Source: Acidipila sp. EB88
Lineage (GTDB): Bacteria > Acidobacteriota > Terriglobia > Terriglobales > Acidobacteriaceae
NCBI RefSeq assembly: GCF_003858395.1
Contig: NZ_QWEV01000005.1
Location: 3,596,001-3,660,000, forward strand
Reading direction: 5' to 3'
DNA: 64,000 nt
Shown here one piece after another: positions 50,539-59,129 of the stretch (position 1 is the stretch's first letter; every line of letters begins with the position of its first letter). The notes beneath the pieces are model-generated. The model saw only the letters and a list, made by a program, of their open reading frames with translations. It did not search any database and was not told where the DNA came from. The translations under genes and the position numbers were made by a program.

Positions 50539-51366
50539 CTAGAGGCTGGTTTTGCGTTCCAGGATCCGGGCGGTGAGCACGACGCCGCTCTCGTTGTTGT
50601 GCAGGGTCATGGGGAAGGCGAGCACGTTCCACACCCACTCCTCGCCCTTGCGCGGGAGGTTCATGACGCCGCGAAAGGTGCGATCGATATAGGTTTCGCG
50701 CGTGGTGGCCACGGTGGCGATGACCTCGCGCCAGTCCGGGGCAAGTTCCGGCATTTCATAGAACATGTTTTTGCCGCTGAACCATTCGCGCGGGCGCTCG
50801 AGCAGGCGGGCACAGGTGTCGTTGACATAGTGCCAGTTGCCGCGCGCGTCGAGCACTTCCATGACCACGTCATCGCCCATGGCCATGTTGATGCGCGAGT
50901 AGAAGAAGTCGCGCGCGTCGACCATGACGGGACGGCCCTGGCGCTTGGCGCGGAACGAGCGCAGGGCCACGACCAGGTCGTCCACCGAGCTATAGCCCTT
51001 GAGCAGGTGCATGTCTTCGGGGCCGCCGAAGCGCCGCTCCAGCGTAGCCGAGAGGATGATGATGGGCACCTCGGGCCGCTGCAAGCGAAGCTTGGCGGCG
51101 ACTTCCGTGCCGAACTGGCCTGCGCCCAGGTGGTAGTCCAGCACAGCGACGTCGATAGAGTGGATCAGGGCGAGTGCCTCTTCGATGGTGGAGGCAGTTT
51201 CGGTCTGGTAGCCATGCTTGTGCAGGATGGTGGAGCGCAGCATGAGGTTTTCGACCTGATCATCGAGGAGAAGCACGCGGATCGGCGTCTCCTCGGCCGA
51301 GCCAAGCAAGGTAAGCAGCGTGTCCACTGCCTGCTCCGGGAGTTCGGGGTCTGTCGGTTCAGCCAT
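50539..51366 (-). CDS. Receiver-PAS protein (response regulator without DNA-binding domain)
   Basis: A 275-residue cytosolic signalling protein. The receiver domain (residues about 28-140) has the acidic pair Asp35-Asp36, the phosphoacceptor Asp77 in VAVLDYHLG, and Ser/Lys in IIILSAT and LLKGYSS. A PAS domain (about 165-275) follows: ARGNWHYVNDTCARLLERPR and TYIDRTFRGVMN with an EEWVWNVLAFPM core. No output enzyme or HTH is present, so it likely acts by protein interaction. Start at 51366. It lies 27 bases downstream of lpxD and is probably co-transcribed. Confidence 0.88.
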   Translation of the reverse strand: MAEPTDPELPEQAVDTLLTLLGSAEETPIRVLLLDDQVENLMLRSTILHKHGYQTETASTIEEALALIHSIDVAVLDYHLGAGQFGTEVAAKLRLQRPEVPIIILSATLERRFGGPEDMHLLKGYSSVDDLVVALRSFRAKRQGRPVMVDARDFFYSRINMAMGDDVVMEVLDARGNWHYVNDTCARLLERPREWFSGKNMFYEMPELAPDWREVIATVATTRETYIDRTFRGVMNLPRKGEEWVWNVLAFPMTLHNNESGVVLTARILERKTSL

Positions 51367-51393
51367 GCCCACAGTAGATGCAGGGGCAGCGGG

Positions 51394-52473
51394 TTACAGA
51401 TGCGCCGGGTCACTCATTCGGGGTAATGTCGTGTCCACGGCGGCAGCCTTCTCGAGGCGGGCGAGGCGGCGCAGGATTTCGGGGAGGCGGGCGAAGCCAG
51501 CGGAGGCCCGGAGCCACTGCCGGTTGGCCATGGCGGGGTAGCCGCTGACAGTTTCGCCGGCGGCGACGTCGTTGGGGATGCCGGTTTGCGCCGTGGCAAC
51601 GGCGTTGTCGCCCACAGAGAGGTGGCCTGCGACGCCGACCTGCCCGGCAAGGATGACGTTTTTGCCGATGTGCGAGGAGCCTGCGAGGCCGACCTGCGAG
51701 CACAGCAGCGTGCGCTCGCCGATGGCCGAGCCGTGCCCGACCTGGACGAGGTTGTCGATCTTGGCGCCTGCGGCGATGGTGGTGGTGCCGATGCTGGCGC
51801 GGTCGATGCAGCTGTTGGCCTGGATCTCCACGTTGTCGCCGATGATGACGTGGCCGCTCTGGGGAATCTTGTACCAGGCGCCAGCCTCGTCGCGGGCGAA
51901 GCCGAAGCCGTCGGAACCGATGATGGCCCCGTTGCCGAGCGTGACGTGATCGCCCAGGATCGAACCTTCGCGCACGATGGCATGGGCATGGGCGAGCAGG
52001 TGAGAGCCGGCCTTAACGCCGGCGTACAGGACGACGTGCGCAAGTAGCACGCCGTGAGCGCCCACCTGCACGCCGGGGCCGACGACCACGTAGGGTCCGA
52101 CGTGGACGGTGTCGGCGAGCCGGGCGGAGGGGTCGACCACGGCGGTGGGATGGATGCCGGGCGCGTAGATGGGCCCCTGGTGGAACAACTCGACGGCCTT
52201 GGCGAAGGCCAGGTAGGGATTTTTGATGCGCAGGGTGGGCACGCCGAGCGGAGCGAACCCTGGCTCGACCAGCACGGCGGCGGCACGCGTGGCGTGGGCA
52301 GCGGCGGTGTAGCGGGGGTTGGCGACAAAGCTGACCTCAGACGGGGAGGCGGTCTCAAGGCCGGCCATGCCCGTGATTTCCAGGGACGATAAATGTGCCG
52401 GGAGGCCCTCCAGATGGGCCTCGCCGGGGTGCAGTGCCGCGCCAAGGGCTGTGGCCAGTTCCTCGAGCTTCAT
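51394..52473 (-). CDS. lpxD: UDP-3-O-acylglucosamine N-acyltransferase LpxD
   Basis: Third enzyme of lipid A synthesis, 359 residues. An N-terminal uridine-binding domain (SEVSFVANPRYTAAAHATRA) is followed by a left-handed parallel beta-helix made of hexapeptide repeats (IHPTAVVDPSARLADTVHVG onward), with the catalytic His in NLVQVGHGSAIGE. The C-terminal helix holds the usual YPAMANRQWLRASAGFARLP. The ATG lies eight bases from a TACAAT -10 box (52482-52487) without an SD. Not next to lpxA or fabZ, as is common elsewhere. Confidence 0.95.
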   Translation of the reverse strand: MKLEELATALGAALHPGEAHLEGLPAHLSSLEITGMAGLETASPSEVSFVANPRYTAAAHATRAAAVLVEPGFAPLGVPTLRIKNPYLAFAKAVELFHQGPIYAPGIHPTAVVDPSARLADTVHVGPYVVVGPGVQVGAHGVLLAHVVLYAGVKAGSHLLAHAHAIVREGSILGDHVTLGNGAIIGSDGFGFARDEAGAWYKIPQSGHVIIGDNVEIQANSCIDRASIGTTTIAAGAKIDNLVQVGHGSAIGERTLLCSQVGLAGSSHIGKNVILAGQVGVAGHLSVGDNAVATAQTGIPNDVAAGETVSGYPAMANRQWLRASAGFARLPEILRRLARLEKAAAVDTTLPRMSDPAHL

Positions 52474-52657
52474 ATGCTGCGATTGTAGACGGGCAAGGGT
52501 GGCGGATCCGGGATAGAGAGTTCGCCGCTGGTCTCAGCCCCCCAGATCTGCTAGCATCGCATTTTGCCCCGGAACGTCGATCTGCGCTGCTCATGGCGAA
52601 TGGTTTGAGGAGCAGCCGGTTGGCTCTGAGGCCCATCCCCGCAAACTGTCTGGACGC

Positions 52658-54613
52658 ATGCCCGAATATATCTACCTGCTCGAGAACCGCCTGAGTGAAG
52701 CCCAGAAGAACGCCTTAGCGAACGTTCGCGATGCTGCCCGCGAAGCCGGCATGACGGTTTTCCTTGCCGGAGGCGCTGTACGCGACCTGACTACCGGCTC
52801 ATCGGTCCGCGACCTTGATTTTTCGATCCAGGGCAATGCCCTGAATCTGCAGGCAGCGCTGGAAGCGCGTGGAGGTGTTCTGTGGGGTCGCCACGAGCCC
52901 TCCCGCGCCCTGTTTTTCTGGTTCCCCGGTTCTGTGCGTGTGGAGGTAGTGAGCACGCGGCAGGAGAAGTTTCCGAAGCCAGGCGAGCCGGTCTACACCT
53001 GGAGCGGCATCGTCGATGACCTGCACCGGCGTGACTTTACGGCGAATGCGATGGCGCTTTCCCTCAACGAGGGTTCGTACGGGCTGCTGCTTGACCCATT
53101 GAACGGGGTCGCGGACATCGAGGCGCGGCAACTGCGCCTGGCCAGCAACTACGGCTTTATTGAAGACCCCTCGCGCCTGGTGCGCGCGGTGCGCCTGCGC
53201 CACCGGCTTGGCTGGCAGCTGGAAGAGCGCACGGCGACCCGGTATGAGAATGCCAAGGAAGCGGATAACTTCGACGCGATCTCGCCGTATCTGCGCGGCT
53301 ATGAACTTGAAAAGATTGCCGCCGAGGAAGAAGCGCTGCCGACCCTGAAGGTCCTCGAGGCCGAGGGCTGGATGGCGAAGCTGATGCCGGGCTGGACCAG
53401 TGCCAGTGTGGACACCGCGGCGCTGGAAGACCTGCACCGCAACCGGATCCAGCTGCTGATGCAGGGCGTGGCCCCGGACCTTTCTGCGGCGCACCTTGAA
53501 ATCCTGACCGCGAAGATGGCGGCGGACGAACGTGCCGAGCTGAAGAAGCGCATGGTGCGGCCCGGTCTGCTGGCGCAGTGGGAAGGCCTGGATGCCGCGG
53601 CAAAGGAGTTTGCCAAGCTTCTGACGAGCAAGGATTCGGCAGTGCCTTCGGCAACGTGGAAGCTGTTCCACAACCATTCGGCGGAAGCGATCCTGTGGCT
53701 GGCGCATACGCGCAAGGCTGGCCCAGTGGATGTGAAGTTCAAGAACTTCTTCACGGTATGGCCGGAAGCCGCAAAGAAGGTGCCGGTTGCGCTGATGATG
53801 GAGATGCGCATCACGCCGGAGCTGCCGATCTATGCCGAGCTGCTGCATGAGCTGTTCCTGGCGCAGATCGATGAGACAGTCGGGACCGATGAGCAGATGC
53901 GCGCGTTCCTGGAGAAGTATTCGCCGCCCGCGCCACCGCCACCGGTGACGCTTCGCCGCTCGCGGACCAAGAAAGCCGATGGCAAGAGCAAGCGCAAGGA
54001 AGCGGCGCGCGACGAAGACGATGACGAGGACCTGGAAGACGATCGGCCCGCGAAGCGCGGCAGCGACGACGATGACGAGGATGTCGATATCGAAGACGAT
54101 CTCGGCACCGACGATGATGACGATGACGAGGATGAGGATGCGGCCGTGCCTGCGATCGACGAGATTGCTGCCGGGCGCAAGCTGAACCTGGACAAGATCG
54201 ATCTGGGCGCGGTGCTGGGGCGGATCCATTCGACCGAGGATGATGAAGACTCCGAGGATGACGACAAGGACGAAGACGATGCGGATGAAAAGCCGGCGTC
54301 GCGGTCCGCGAAGTCAGCCCCGGTGAAGAGCAAGCCGGTCAAGGGCGCCTCCGCCAAGAAGAGTGTGGCGGCTGAGGACGACGACGATGCTGGCGAAACT
54401 GCAGCGGAGCCGACGCCCAAGAAGGCCCCGGCGAAAAAAGCTGTGACCAAGTCGGTCGCAGCGAAGGGTGAGAGCCCGGATGCCGCAAAGAAGGCTGCGC
54501 CGGTGAAGGGTGCGGCGGCCGAGCCTGCGAAGGCGCCGGCGGCTGTGAAAACGGCAGCGGCGAAGAAGGCACCGGCCAAAAAGGCTGCGGCCAAGGGAAC
54601 GGCGAAAGAGTAG
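52658..54613 (+). CDS. CCA-adding/poly(A) polymerase-type nucleotidyltransferase with acidic and H1-like tail
   Basis: A 651-residue protein whose first 420 residues are a class II tRNA nucleotidyltransferase/poly(A) polymerase: VFLAGGAVRD, the catalytic Asp pair in VRDLDFS (Asp52, Asp54), RRDFTANAMALSL (from 124), and EDPSRLVRAVRLRHRL. From residue 422 the chain is low-complexity: PAPPPP, a basic patch, about 100 residues dominated by Asp/Glu (EDDDEDLEDD, DDDDDDEDED), and a final 95 residues rich in Lys/Ala/Pro (KKAPAKKA) like histone H1 tails. The frame is open and uses normal codons. Whether it adds CCA or A tails cannot be read. No clear SD. Confidence 0.9.
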   Translation: MPEYIYLLENRLSEAQKNALANVRDAAREAGMTVFLAGGAVRDLTTGSSVRDLDFSIQGNALNLQAALEARGGVLWGRHEPSRALFFWFPGSVRVEVVSTRQEKFPKPGEPVYTWSGIVDDLHRRDFTANAMALSLNEGSYGLLLDPLNGVADIEARQLRLASNYGFIEDPSRLVRAVRLRHRLGWQLEERTATRYENAKEADNFDAISPYLRGYELEKIAAEEEALPTLKVLEAEGWMAKLMPGWTSASVDTAALEDLHRNRIQLLMQGVAPDLSAAHLEILTAKMAADERAELKKRMVRPGLLAQWEGLDAAAKEFAKLLTSKDSAVPSATWKLFHNHSAEAILWLAHTRKAGPVDVKFKNFFTVWPEAAKKVPVALMMEMRITPELPIYAELLHELFLAQIDETVGTDEQMRAFLEKYSPPAPPPPVTLRRSRTKKADGKSKRKEAARDEDDDEDLEDDRPAKRGSDDDDEDVDIEDDLGTDDDDDDEDEDAAVPAIDEIAAGRKLNLDKIDLGAVLGRIHSTEDDEDSEDDDKDEDDADEKPASRSAKSAPVKSKPVKGASAKKSVAAEDDDDAGETAAEPTPKKAPAKKAVTKSVAAKGESPDAAKKAAPVKGAAAEPAKAPAAVKTAAAKKAPAKKAAAKGTAKE

Positions 54614-54648
54614 TCGCTCCAGCTGAGCTTGTTGTGAGTGTTTGCAGT

Positions 54649-54681
54649 ACAAAGCCACCGCGATTGTTGCGGTGGCTTTGT
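54649..54681. terminator. Bidirectional terminator hairpin
   Basis: ACAAAGCCACCGC (54649-54661) and its complement (54669-54681) form a perfect 13-bp stem with a seven-base loop between the convergent nucleotidyltransferase and glycerate kinase genes. The stem ends in TTTGT on the right. Confidence 0.8.
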
Positions 54682-54727
54682 GCTGTTGGGCGTGCCGATG
54701 AGGGCGGCTGGCCTGGCCGGGGGACGG

Positions 54728-56098
54728 CTAGGAGTCCGACAGAAAGATCCGGAGGTCGCGCAGGTTGTTCCCGGTGGGGCCGGTCATGATGGCGTCGCCC
54801 AGGGCGGTAAACAGCGGGCAGCTGTTGAAGCGGGCCAAGGACTGCTCCGGGTCGAAGTGGAAGGCGCGGGCGCGGGTGGCGGTGGTTGGGTCCACGGTTG
54901 CGCCGGCGGCGGGGCTGTTGCCATCCAGGCCGTCGGAGCCTGCGCTGAGCACCATGACGTCGCCGGGAAAGCCGTCGAGCAGCAGGGCGGTCTTGAGAGC
55001 GAAGTGCTGGTTGCGTCCGCCGCAGCCGTGCCGCACGCGGTCCATCTGCACGGTGACTTCGCCGCTGGAGAGCAGGCAGACGCGGCCCCACTCGGCGCGC
55101 AGGGTGCGCATGCGTTCGACCAGGTAGGCGGCGGCTCGGTCAAAGGGCCACTCGTCGCAGGTGTTGTCGATGACCACCTTGTAACCCAGGGCGCGTGCCT
55201 GGTCGCGGGCGGCGTTGACGAAGTCGTGGTTGGAAAGCAGCACATCCATCTCCATGTTCTGGAGACCCTGCGCAGTGGGGGCGGGCGGTGGCTGGGCGGC
55301 CAGCGCCTGAAAGTAGGCGCGCACCGAGGCGGGGAAGCGCGGGAGCAGATCCCACTGGTCGAGCACGGCAGAGCACTGCGCCCAGGTGGAGGTGTCGGGG
55401 AGCGTGGGCGAGGAGGCGACGACGCCGAGGTCCTTGAGCGGCACGTCGGCGAGCAGCAGGGTGAACCGCATGGCGTCGGGGGCGGCCTGGGCGAGCTGGC
55501 CGCCCTTGATCGAGGAAAAGAACTTGCGCACGGTGTTGATCTCGGCGATGGGTGCGCCGGAGAGCACGAGCGTCTCGTAGAAGGCGCGGACGTCTTCGAG
55601 GGGGATGGAGCGGTCGCGCGGCAGCTCGCAGATGGAGGAGCCGCCGCCGGAGAGCAGGAAGAAGATCAAGGTGTGGCGGTCGGCGCGGCGCACCAGGGCG
55701 AGGGCTTCCCGGGCGGCATCGAAGGATTCTTCGTTGGGCAGGGGGTGCGAGCCGGCGAAGTACTGGATGTGTTTCTGGCGCTTCTCGGGGAGGACCGGGG
55801 CGGCGCAGATGCCGTCGACGCGCAGCCTGGAGGGCAGGCGGCTGAGCAGCGCATCGAGCATGGGCACGGCGGCCTTGCCGAAGGCGATGACCTGGACCCG
55901 TTTCACCCCGGCAAGGGAGTGCTCCACGGGCGGCAGCACGGCGGAGCGGCGACGAAGCATGGACTTCGCGTCGAACTCCAGGTGCCGGGCGAAGGCCTGG
56001 TCCACATTGCAGGCGGCCAGGGACGAATGGAAGATAGCGAGAGCGTCGGAGCGCAACGCGGCCAGGCGGTCATCCTGAAGGTGCGTCAGCGTGTTCAT
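54728..56098 (-). CDS. Glycerate 2-kinase (GckA/TtuD, MOFRL family)
   Basis: Phosphorylates D-glycerate to 2-phosphoglycerate; 456 residues. The N-terminal DUF4147 half shows VIAFGKAAVPMLDALL, FAGSHPLPNEESFDAA and FFLLSGGGSSICELP. The C-terminal MOFRL half has LLSSGEVTVQM, GRNQHFALK and SAGSDGLDGNSPAAGATVDP. Both parts are complete. Its ATG overlaps the stop of the upstream hydrolase gene by four bases. Confidence 0.94.
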   Translation of the reverse strand: MNTLTHLQDDRLAALRSDALAIFHSSLAACNVDQAFARHLEFDAKSMLRRRSAVLPPVEHSLAGVKRVQVIAFGKAAVPMLDALLSRLPSRLRVDGICAAPVLPEKRQKHIQYFAGSHPLPNEESFDAAREALALVRRADRHTLIFFLLSGGGSSICELPRDRSIPLEDVRAFYETLVLSGAPIAEINTVRKFFSSIKGGQLAQAAPDAMRFTLLLADVPLKDLGVVASSPTLPDTSTWAQCSAVLDQWDLLPRFPASVRAYFQALAAQPPPAPTAQGLQNMEMDVLLSNHDFVNAARDQARALGYKVVIDNTCDEWPFDRAAAYLVERMRTLRAEWGRVCLLSSGEVTVQMDRVRHGCGGRNQHFALKTALLLDGFPGDVMVLSAGSDGLDGNSPAAGATVDPTTATRARAFHFDPEQSLARFNSCPLFTALGDAIMTGPTGNNLRDLRIFLSDS

Positions 56099-56847
56099 GA
56101 GCCGACCAGCGTGTTGCCAGCGGCAGCCGCTTCAGCCAGCATCGACTGAGCTTCAGGGGAAAGAATGGTCTGCTCGACCCAGAGGCGCAGGGCGGACTGC
56201 ATGGCCGGCAGGTGCCCCAGGAAGAAGTGGTCCCCGCCTTCAATCCACTCGAAGCGCTTCGCAACGGGAATGGGCCCGAGTGCTGCTTCCACTTCTGCCC
56301 GCGGACTGATAGGGTCCTCCGCGCCGCTCATGCTCAGAAAGGGCTTGCGGCAGCGCTGCAGGAAGTCGTAGTTGTACATGCGGCCGGCAGCGGCGATCGG
56401 GGTGCCGAGCGAGACCAGCGCGGGTACCCGTGGGTCATCCCAGCCGGCCCGCAGAACCATGTGCGCGCCGAAGGAAAAACCGGCGGCGAGGACCGGCCGC
56501 TGGTAGCGGGCGGCCAACCAGTTGATGGCGGCGCGGGCGTCGTCCTGCTCGCCCTGGCCGTGGTCGTGGACGCCTTCGCTGCGCCCGGCGCCGCGGAAGT
56601 TGAAGCGCAGCACGGGGAGCCCGAGGTCGGTGAAGACCTTCATGGCGTGGTAGACGACCTTGTTGTGCAGGGTGCCACCGAGAAGTGGGTGCGGGTGGCA
56701 CATCAGCACAGAAACCGGGGCCTCCGCAAGCAGGCGACCGGGGTTGAGCAATGCCTCGAGCCGGCCAGCCGGTCCTCGCAGGTCTTCTATCGTATGCACG
56801 CCGCCCTCACGTAGCGGGGCAATGGCGTTTTCGTTCGGTATGCTCAC
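56095..56847 (-). CDS. Alpha/beta hydrolase
   Basis: Soluble hydrolase of 250 residues without signal peptide. Features are VLMCHPHPLLGGTLHNKVV (oxyanion-side HPHP motif typical of a dienelactone-hydrolase-like group), LRFNFRGAGRSEG, the nucleophile elbow GFSFGAH, Asp in SGAEDPIS and His in EGGDHFFLGH. It is translationally coupled to the glycerate kinase (ATGA). The substrate is unknown; members of this group are often annotated CocE/NonD-like or thioesterase-like. Confidence 0.9.
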   Translation of the reverse strand: MSIPNENAIAPLREGGVHTIEDLRGPAGRLEALLNPGRLLAEAPVSVLMCHPHPLLGGTLHNKVVYHAMKVFTDLGLPVLRFNFRGAGRSEGVHDHGQGEQDDARAAINWLAARYQRPVLAAGFSFGAHMVLRAGWDDPRVPALVSLGTPIAAAGRMYNYDFLQRCRKPFLSMSGAEDPISPRAEVEAALGPIPVAKRFEWIEGGDHFFLGHLPAMQSALRLWVEQTILSPEAQSMLAEAAAAGNTLVGS

Positions 56848-56900
56848 AGGTTCATTGTAGGGCTTCTTTTCGGGTGCTCGTACGGACGGGGTGGGTGGGA

Positions 56901-56906
56901 TATGCT
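56901..56906 (+). promoter_or_regulatory. -10 box of the M20 peptidase gene, leaderless geometry
   Basis: TATGCT at 56901-56906 is followed after six bases by the GTG start at 56913. There is no SD, so initiation at the 5' end of the mRNA is likely. No convincing -35 box is visible. Confidence 0.45.
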
Positions 56907-56912
56907 GGCCCA

Positions 56913-58013
56913 GTGAACCCGACCCAGCAACAGGAAGCCGTGGCGCTTCTGCGCCGCCTGATGGATATTGACTCGACGACCTACGCCGAAGGGGCGGTGG
57001 GTACGTATCTCGCCGACGCCTTGCGCGCGCGCAACTTCGCGGTGGAGTTGATGCCAGTGCCCCAGCCCGAGGGCTCGAGCAGCACGGCCGAGCGATTCAA
57101 CGTGTACGCCGCGGCGCAGCCGGGCGCGCCGCTGGTGACCTTTTCCACGCACATGGACACGGTGCCCCCGTGGATCGCGAGCAGCGAGGATGAGGAGTTT
57201 GTGTACGGGCGGGGCGCGTGCGATGCCAAGGGGATCATCGTGGCGATGATCCTGGCGGCGGAGCAGCTACGGGCGAAGTCGCTGCCGGTGGCGCTGCTGT
57301 TCGTGGTGGGCGAGGAGCGCGACTCGGCGGGGGCCAAGATTGCGAACGAGCAGCCGCGGGGAAGCCGCTTCCTGATCAATGGCGAGCCGACCGACAACCG
57401 GCTGGCGCTGGCCTCAAAAGGCGCGCTGCGTGCGTCGGTGACGGCGACGGGCAAGATGGCGCACTCGGCATACCCCGAGCTGGGGGAAAGCGCGATCCAT
57501 AAGCTGGTGCAGGCGCTTGATGCGGTGCTGCAGGTCGCGTTGCCGGTGAGCGAGGATGTGGGGCCGAGCACGCTCAACATCGGGCTGCTGGAAGGTGGGC
57601 GCGCGCCGAACGTGATCGCGGACGAGGCTTCGGCGCAGGTGCTGGTTCGGCTGGTTGGGCCGTCGGAGCAGACCCGGGCCGAGCTCAAGGCGGCGGCCGC
57701 GCCGTTTGCCGAGGTCGACTTCACGCTGGAGATTCCGTTTGTGCGGCTCAAGGCCATGGAAGGGCTGCCGACGATGATTGCAGCGTTTACGACGGATGTG
57801 CCTGCGCTCACGAACTGGGGCGAGCCGATGCTGCTTGGTCCGGGATCGATCCACGTGGCACATACCACCGGCGAGCGCATCCGCAAACAGGAAATGTGGG
57901 ATGCGGTGGAGTTGTACGTGCAGGTGGCTGAGCGCCTGGCTGCCTCGGTGCCGGGGGAGCAGACCGTGGAGCAATCAGACGCCGGCGTGGCGGGACCTGG
58001 CCCAGGCGCCTAG
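56913..58013 (+). CDS. M20-family metallopeptidase (ArgE/DapE-like)
   Basis: Zinc-dependent amidohydrolase of 366 residues. Metal and catalytic motifs are complete: TFSTHMDTVPPW, YGRGACDAKGIIVAM, VVGEERDSAGAK (Glu-Glu) and GPGSIHVAHTTGERI at the C-terminus. The dimerisation domain lies between (ALRASVTATGKMAHSAYPEL). A GTG start at 56913 matches the family N-terminus; the longer upstream frame is antisense to the hydrolase. Substrate may be an N-acyl amino acid. Its stop overlaps the stop of the convergent HD gene in a CTAG. Confidence 0.9.
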   Translation: MNPTQQQEAVALLRRLMDIDSTTYAEGAVGTYLADALRARNFAVELMPVPQPEGSSSTAERFNVYAAAQPGAPLVTFSTHMDTVPPWIASSEDEEFVYGRGACDAKGIIVAMILAAEQLRAKSLPVALLFVVGEERDSAGAKIANEQPRGSRFLINGEPTDNRLALASKGALRASVTATGKMAHSAYPELGESAIHKLVQALDAVLQVALPVSEDVGPSTLNIGLLEGGRAPNVIADEASAQVLVRLVGPSEQTRAELKAAAAPFAEVDFTLEIPFVRLKAMEGLPTMIAAFTTDVPALTNWGEPMLLGPGSIHVAHTTGERIRKQEMWDAVELYVQVAERLAASVPGEQTVEQSDAGVAGPGPGA

Positions 58014-58630
58014 AAGAGGCAGCCCTGAGCCTCGGCTTCGACCCCGGCCAGAAAGGCGCGAAGCAGCGCGAGCCTGGGTGCGGCGAGTGCACGGGTGGTG
58101 TCCAGGCGGATGTGCGCGGGCAGCTCTTCCAGGCTGCGGGACAGAAACGCGATGATCGGGGTGAAGGTTTCGTAGCGGGTATCGCGACCGGTTTTGGCGA
58201 CGGCGCGCAGGATGCCGATCGCTCCCAGCTGCTCCAGGATGTCAGCATCGCGGAGTACGATGGCCTCGATGCTTTCGGGTTTGTCGTGGGGCTGGTGCGT
58301 GGCGATGGCGGCCAGGACTGCGGGAATCTTGTCCTCGGGAAAGTTGGCGCCCATCAGCATGTCCGGCACCGTCTCGAGCGCGTACTGCACGTGGTTCCAC
58401 TGGCGCAGCTGGTCGGGGGCCTCGGGCCGGTGGCCGATGAACACACCGATGTCGTGGAGGTAGGCGGCGGCGAAGACCACGTCATCGTCGTATTCGGTGC
58501 CTTTGCCGACGAGTCGGGTGAGGGCGTAGAGGCGGGGCTGGTGGCCGTACTTGTCGGCGGGTTTGGCTTCCTTGCGGAGCAGGGTGTCAAGCGTGGTGCG
58601 AAAGGGCGTGGAGCTGGCCGTAATGGACAT
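58010..58630 (-). CDS. HD-domain phosphohydrolase
   Basis: A 206-residue metal-dependent phosphohydrolase. The HD motif is AAAYLHDIGVFIGHR, preceded by HQPRLYALTRLV and followed by MGANFPEDKIPAVLAAIATH and LRDADILEQLGAIG, which supply further metal ligands. This is a stand-alone HD enzyme, probably acting on a nucleotide or small phosphate ester. It converges on the M20 gene with shared stop bases (CTAG at 58010-58013). Confidence 0.9.
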   Translation of the reverse strand: MSITASSTPFRTTLDTLLRKEAKPADKYGHQPRLYALTRLVGKGTEYDDDVVFAAAYLHDIGVFIGHRPEAPDQLRQWNHVQYALETVPDMLMGANFPEDKIPAVLAAIATHQPHDKPESIEAIVLRDADILEQLGAIGILRAVAKTGRDTRYETFTPIIAFLSRSLEELPAHIRLDTTRALAAPRLALLRAFLAGVEAEAQGCLF

Positions 58631-59129
58631 GGGTCTCCCGTGAAGATACAGTGCTCTGCGTGGCCGGGCGGACCCCGGCGAGCCGGGGAGCGCGGTTCGA
58701 TTTCCAGAGTACGATGCGGGCGAAATCCGGAGCTGAACGCACGCAGGGTACCGGGAACCGATGGTTCCTGCATTTCGGTAACGTGCCGGGGCTGAAGGTA
58801 TACCAAAGAGTGGGAGAATGCATCAGTAGCAGAGAGTTTGGTAAAGGTGCAGTGATTAGGTAGCTATCCGGATTGTCGCCACATTCTGTGGCAACAGATT
58901 GGGTAGGTGTCTTTGGTGCATGGTTTTCGCAGGGAATTGTGGCAGGCTTTTCCGCCACATCGGTTACAGTCGGTGCAGGTAGAGAGCGGCATGGCCGCCG
59001 GAAAACAGGGCTTCTTTGACAGTGGCTTGCTCAAACCCTTCTCTCTTTCTTCCAGATCGTCCACCCTCGGTTCAGTTGCGGGCTCTGCTCTGATTTAACC
59101 AAGAAAGTAAGCCAGGGGTTGCAAAGGCA
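58631..59129. other. Long intergenic region upstream of EPS transferase
   Basis: A 499-base gap between divergent genes. It contains GCCACA-ttc-TGTGGC (58878-58892) and a second GTGGC/GCCAC pair near 58938-58957. A minus-strand open frame (58864-59064) encodes a Cys-rich 66-residue peptide that I could not confirm as a gene. A pyrimidine-rich run precedes 59070. No clear promoter was found for 59130. Confidence 0.4.

Noticed and set aside
56357-56382. CRP-like or other known global regulator sites, and similar TGTGA motifs near 50356
   Set aside because: The TGTGA/TCACA arms at 50356-50382 are 17 bases apart rather than six, and no comparable site elsewhere had correct spacing.
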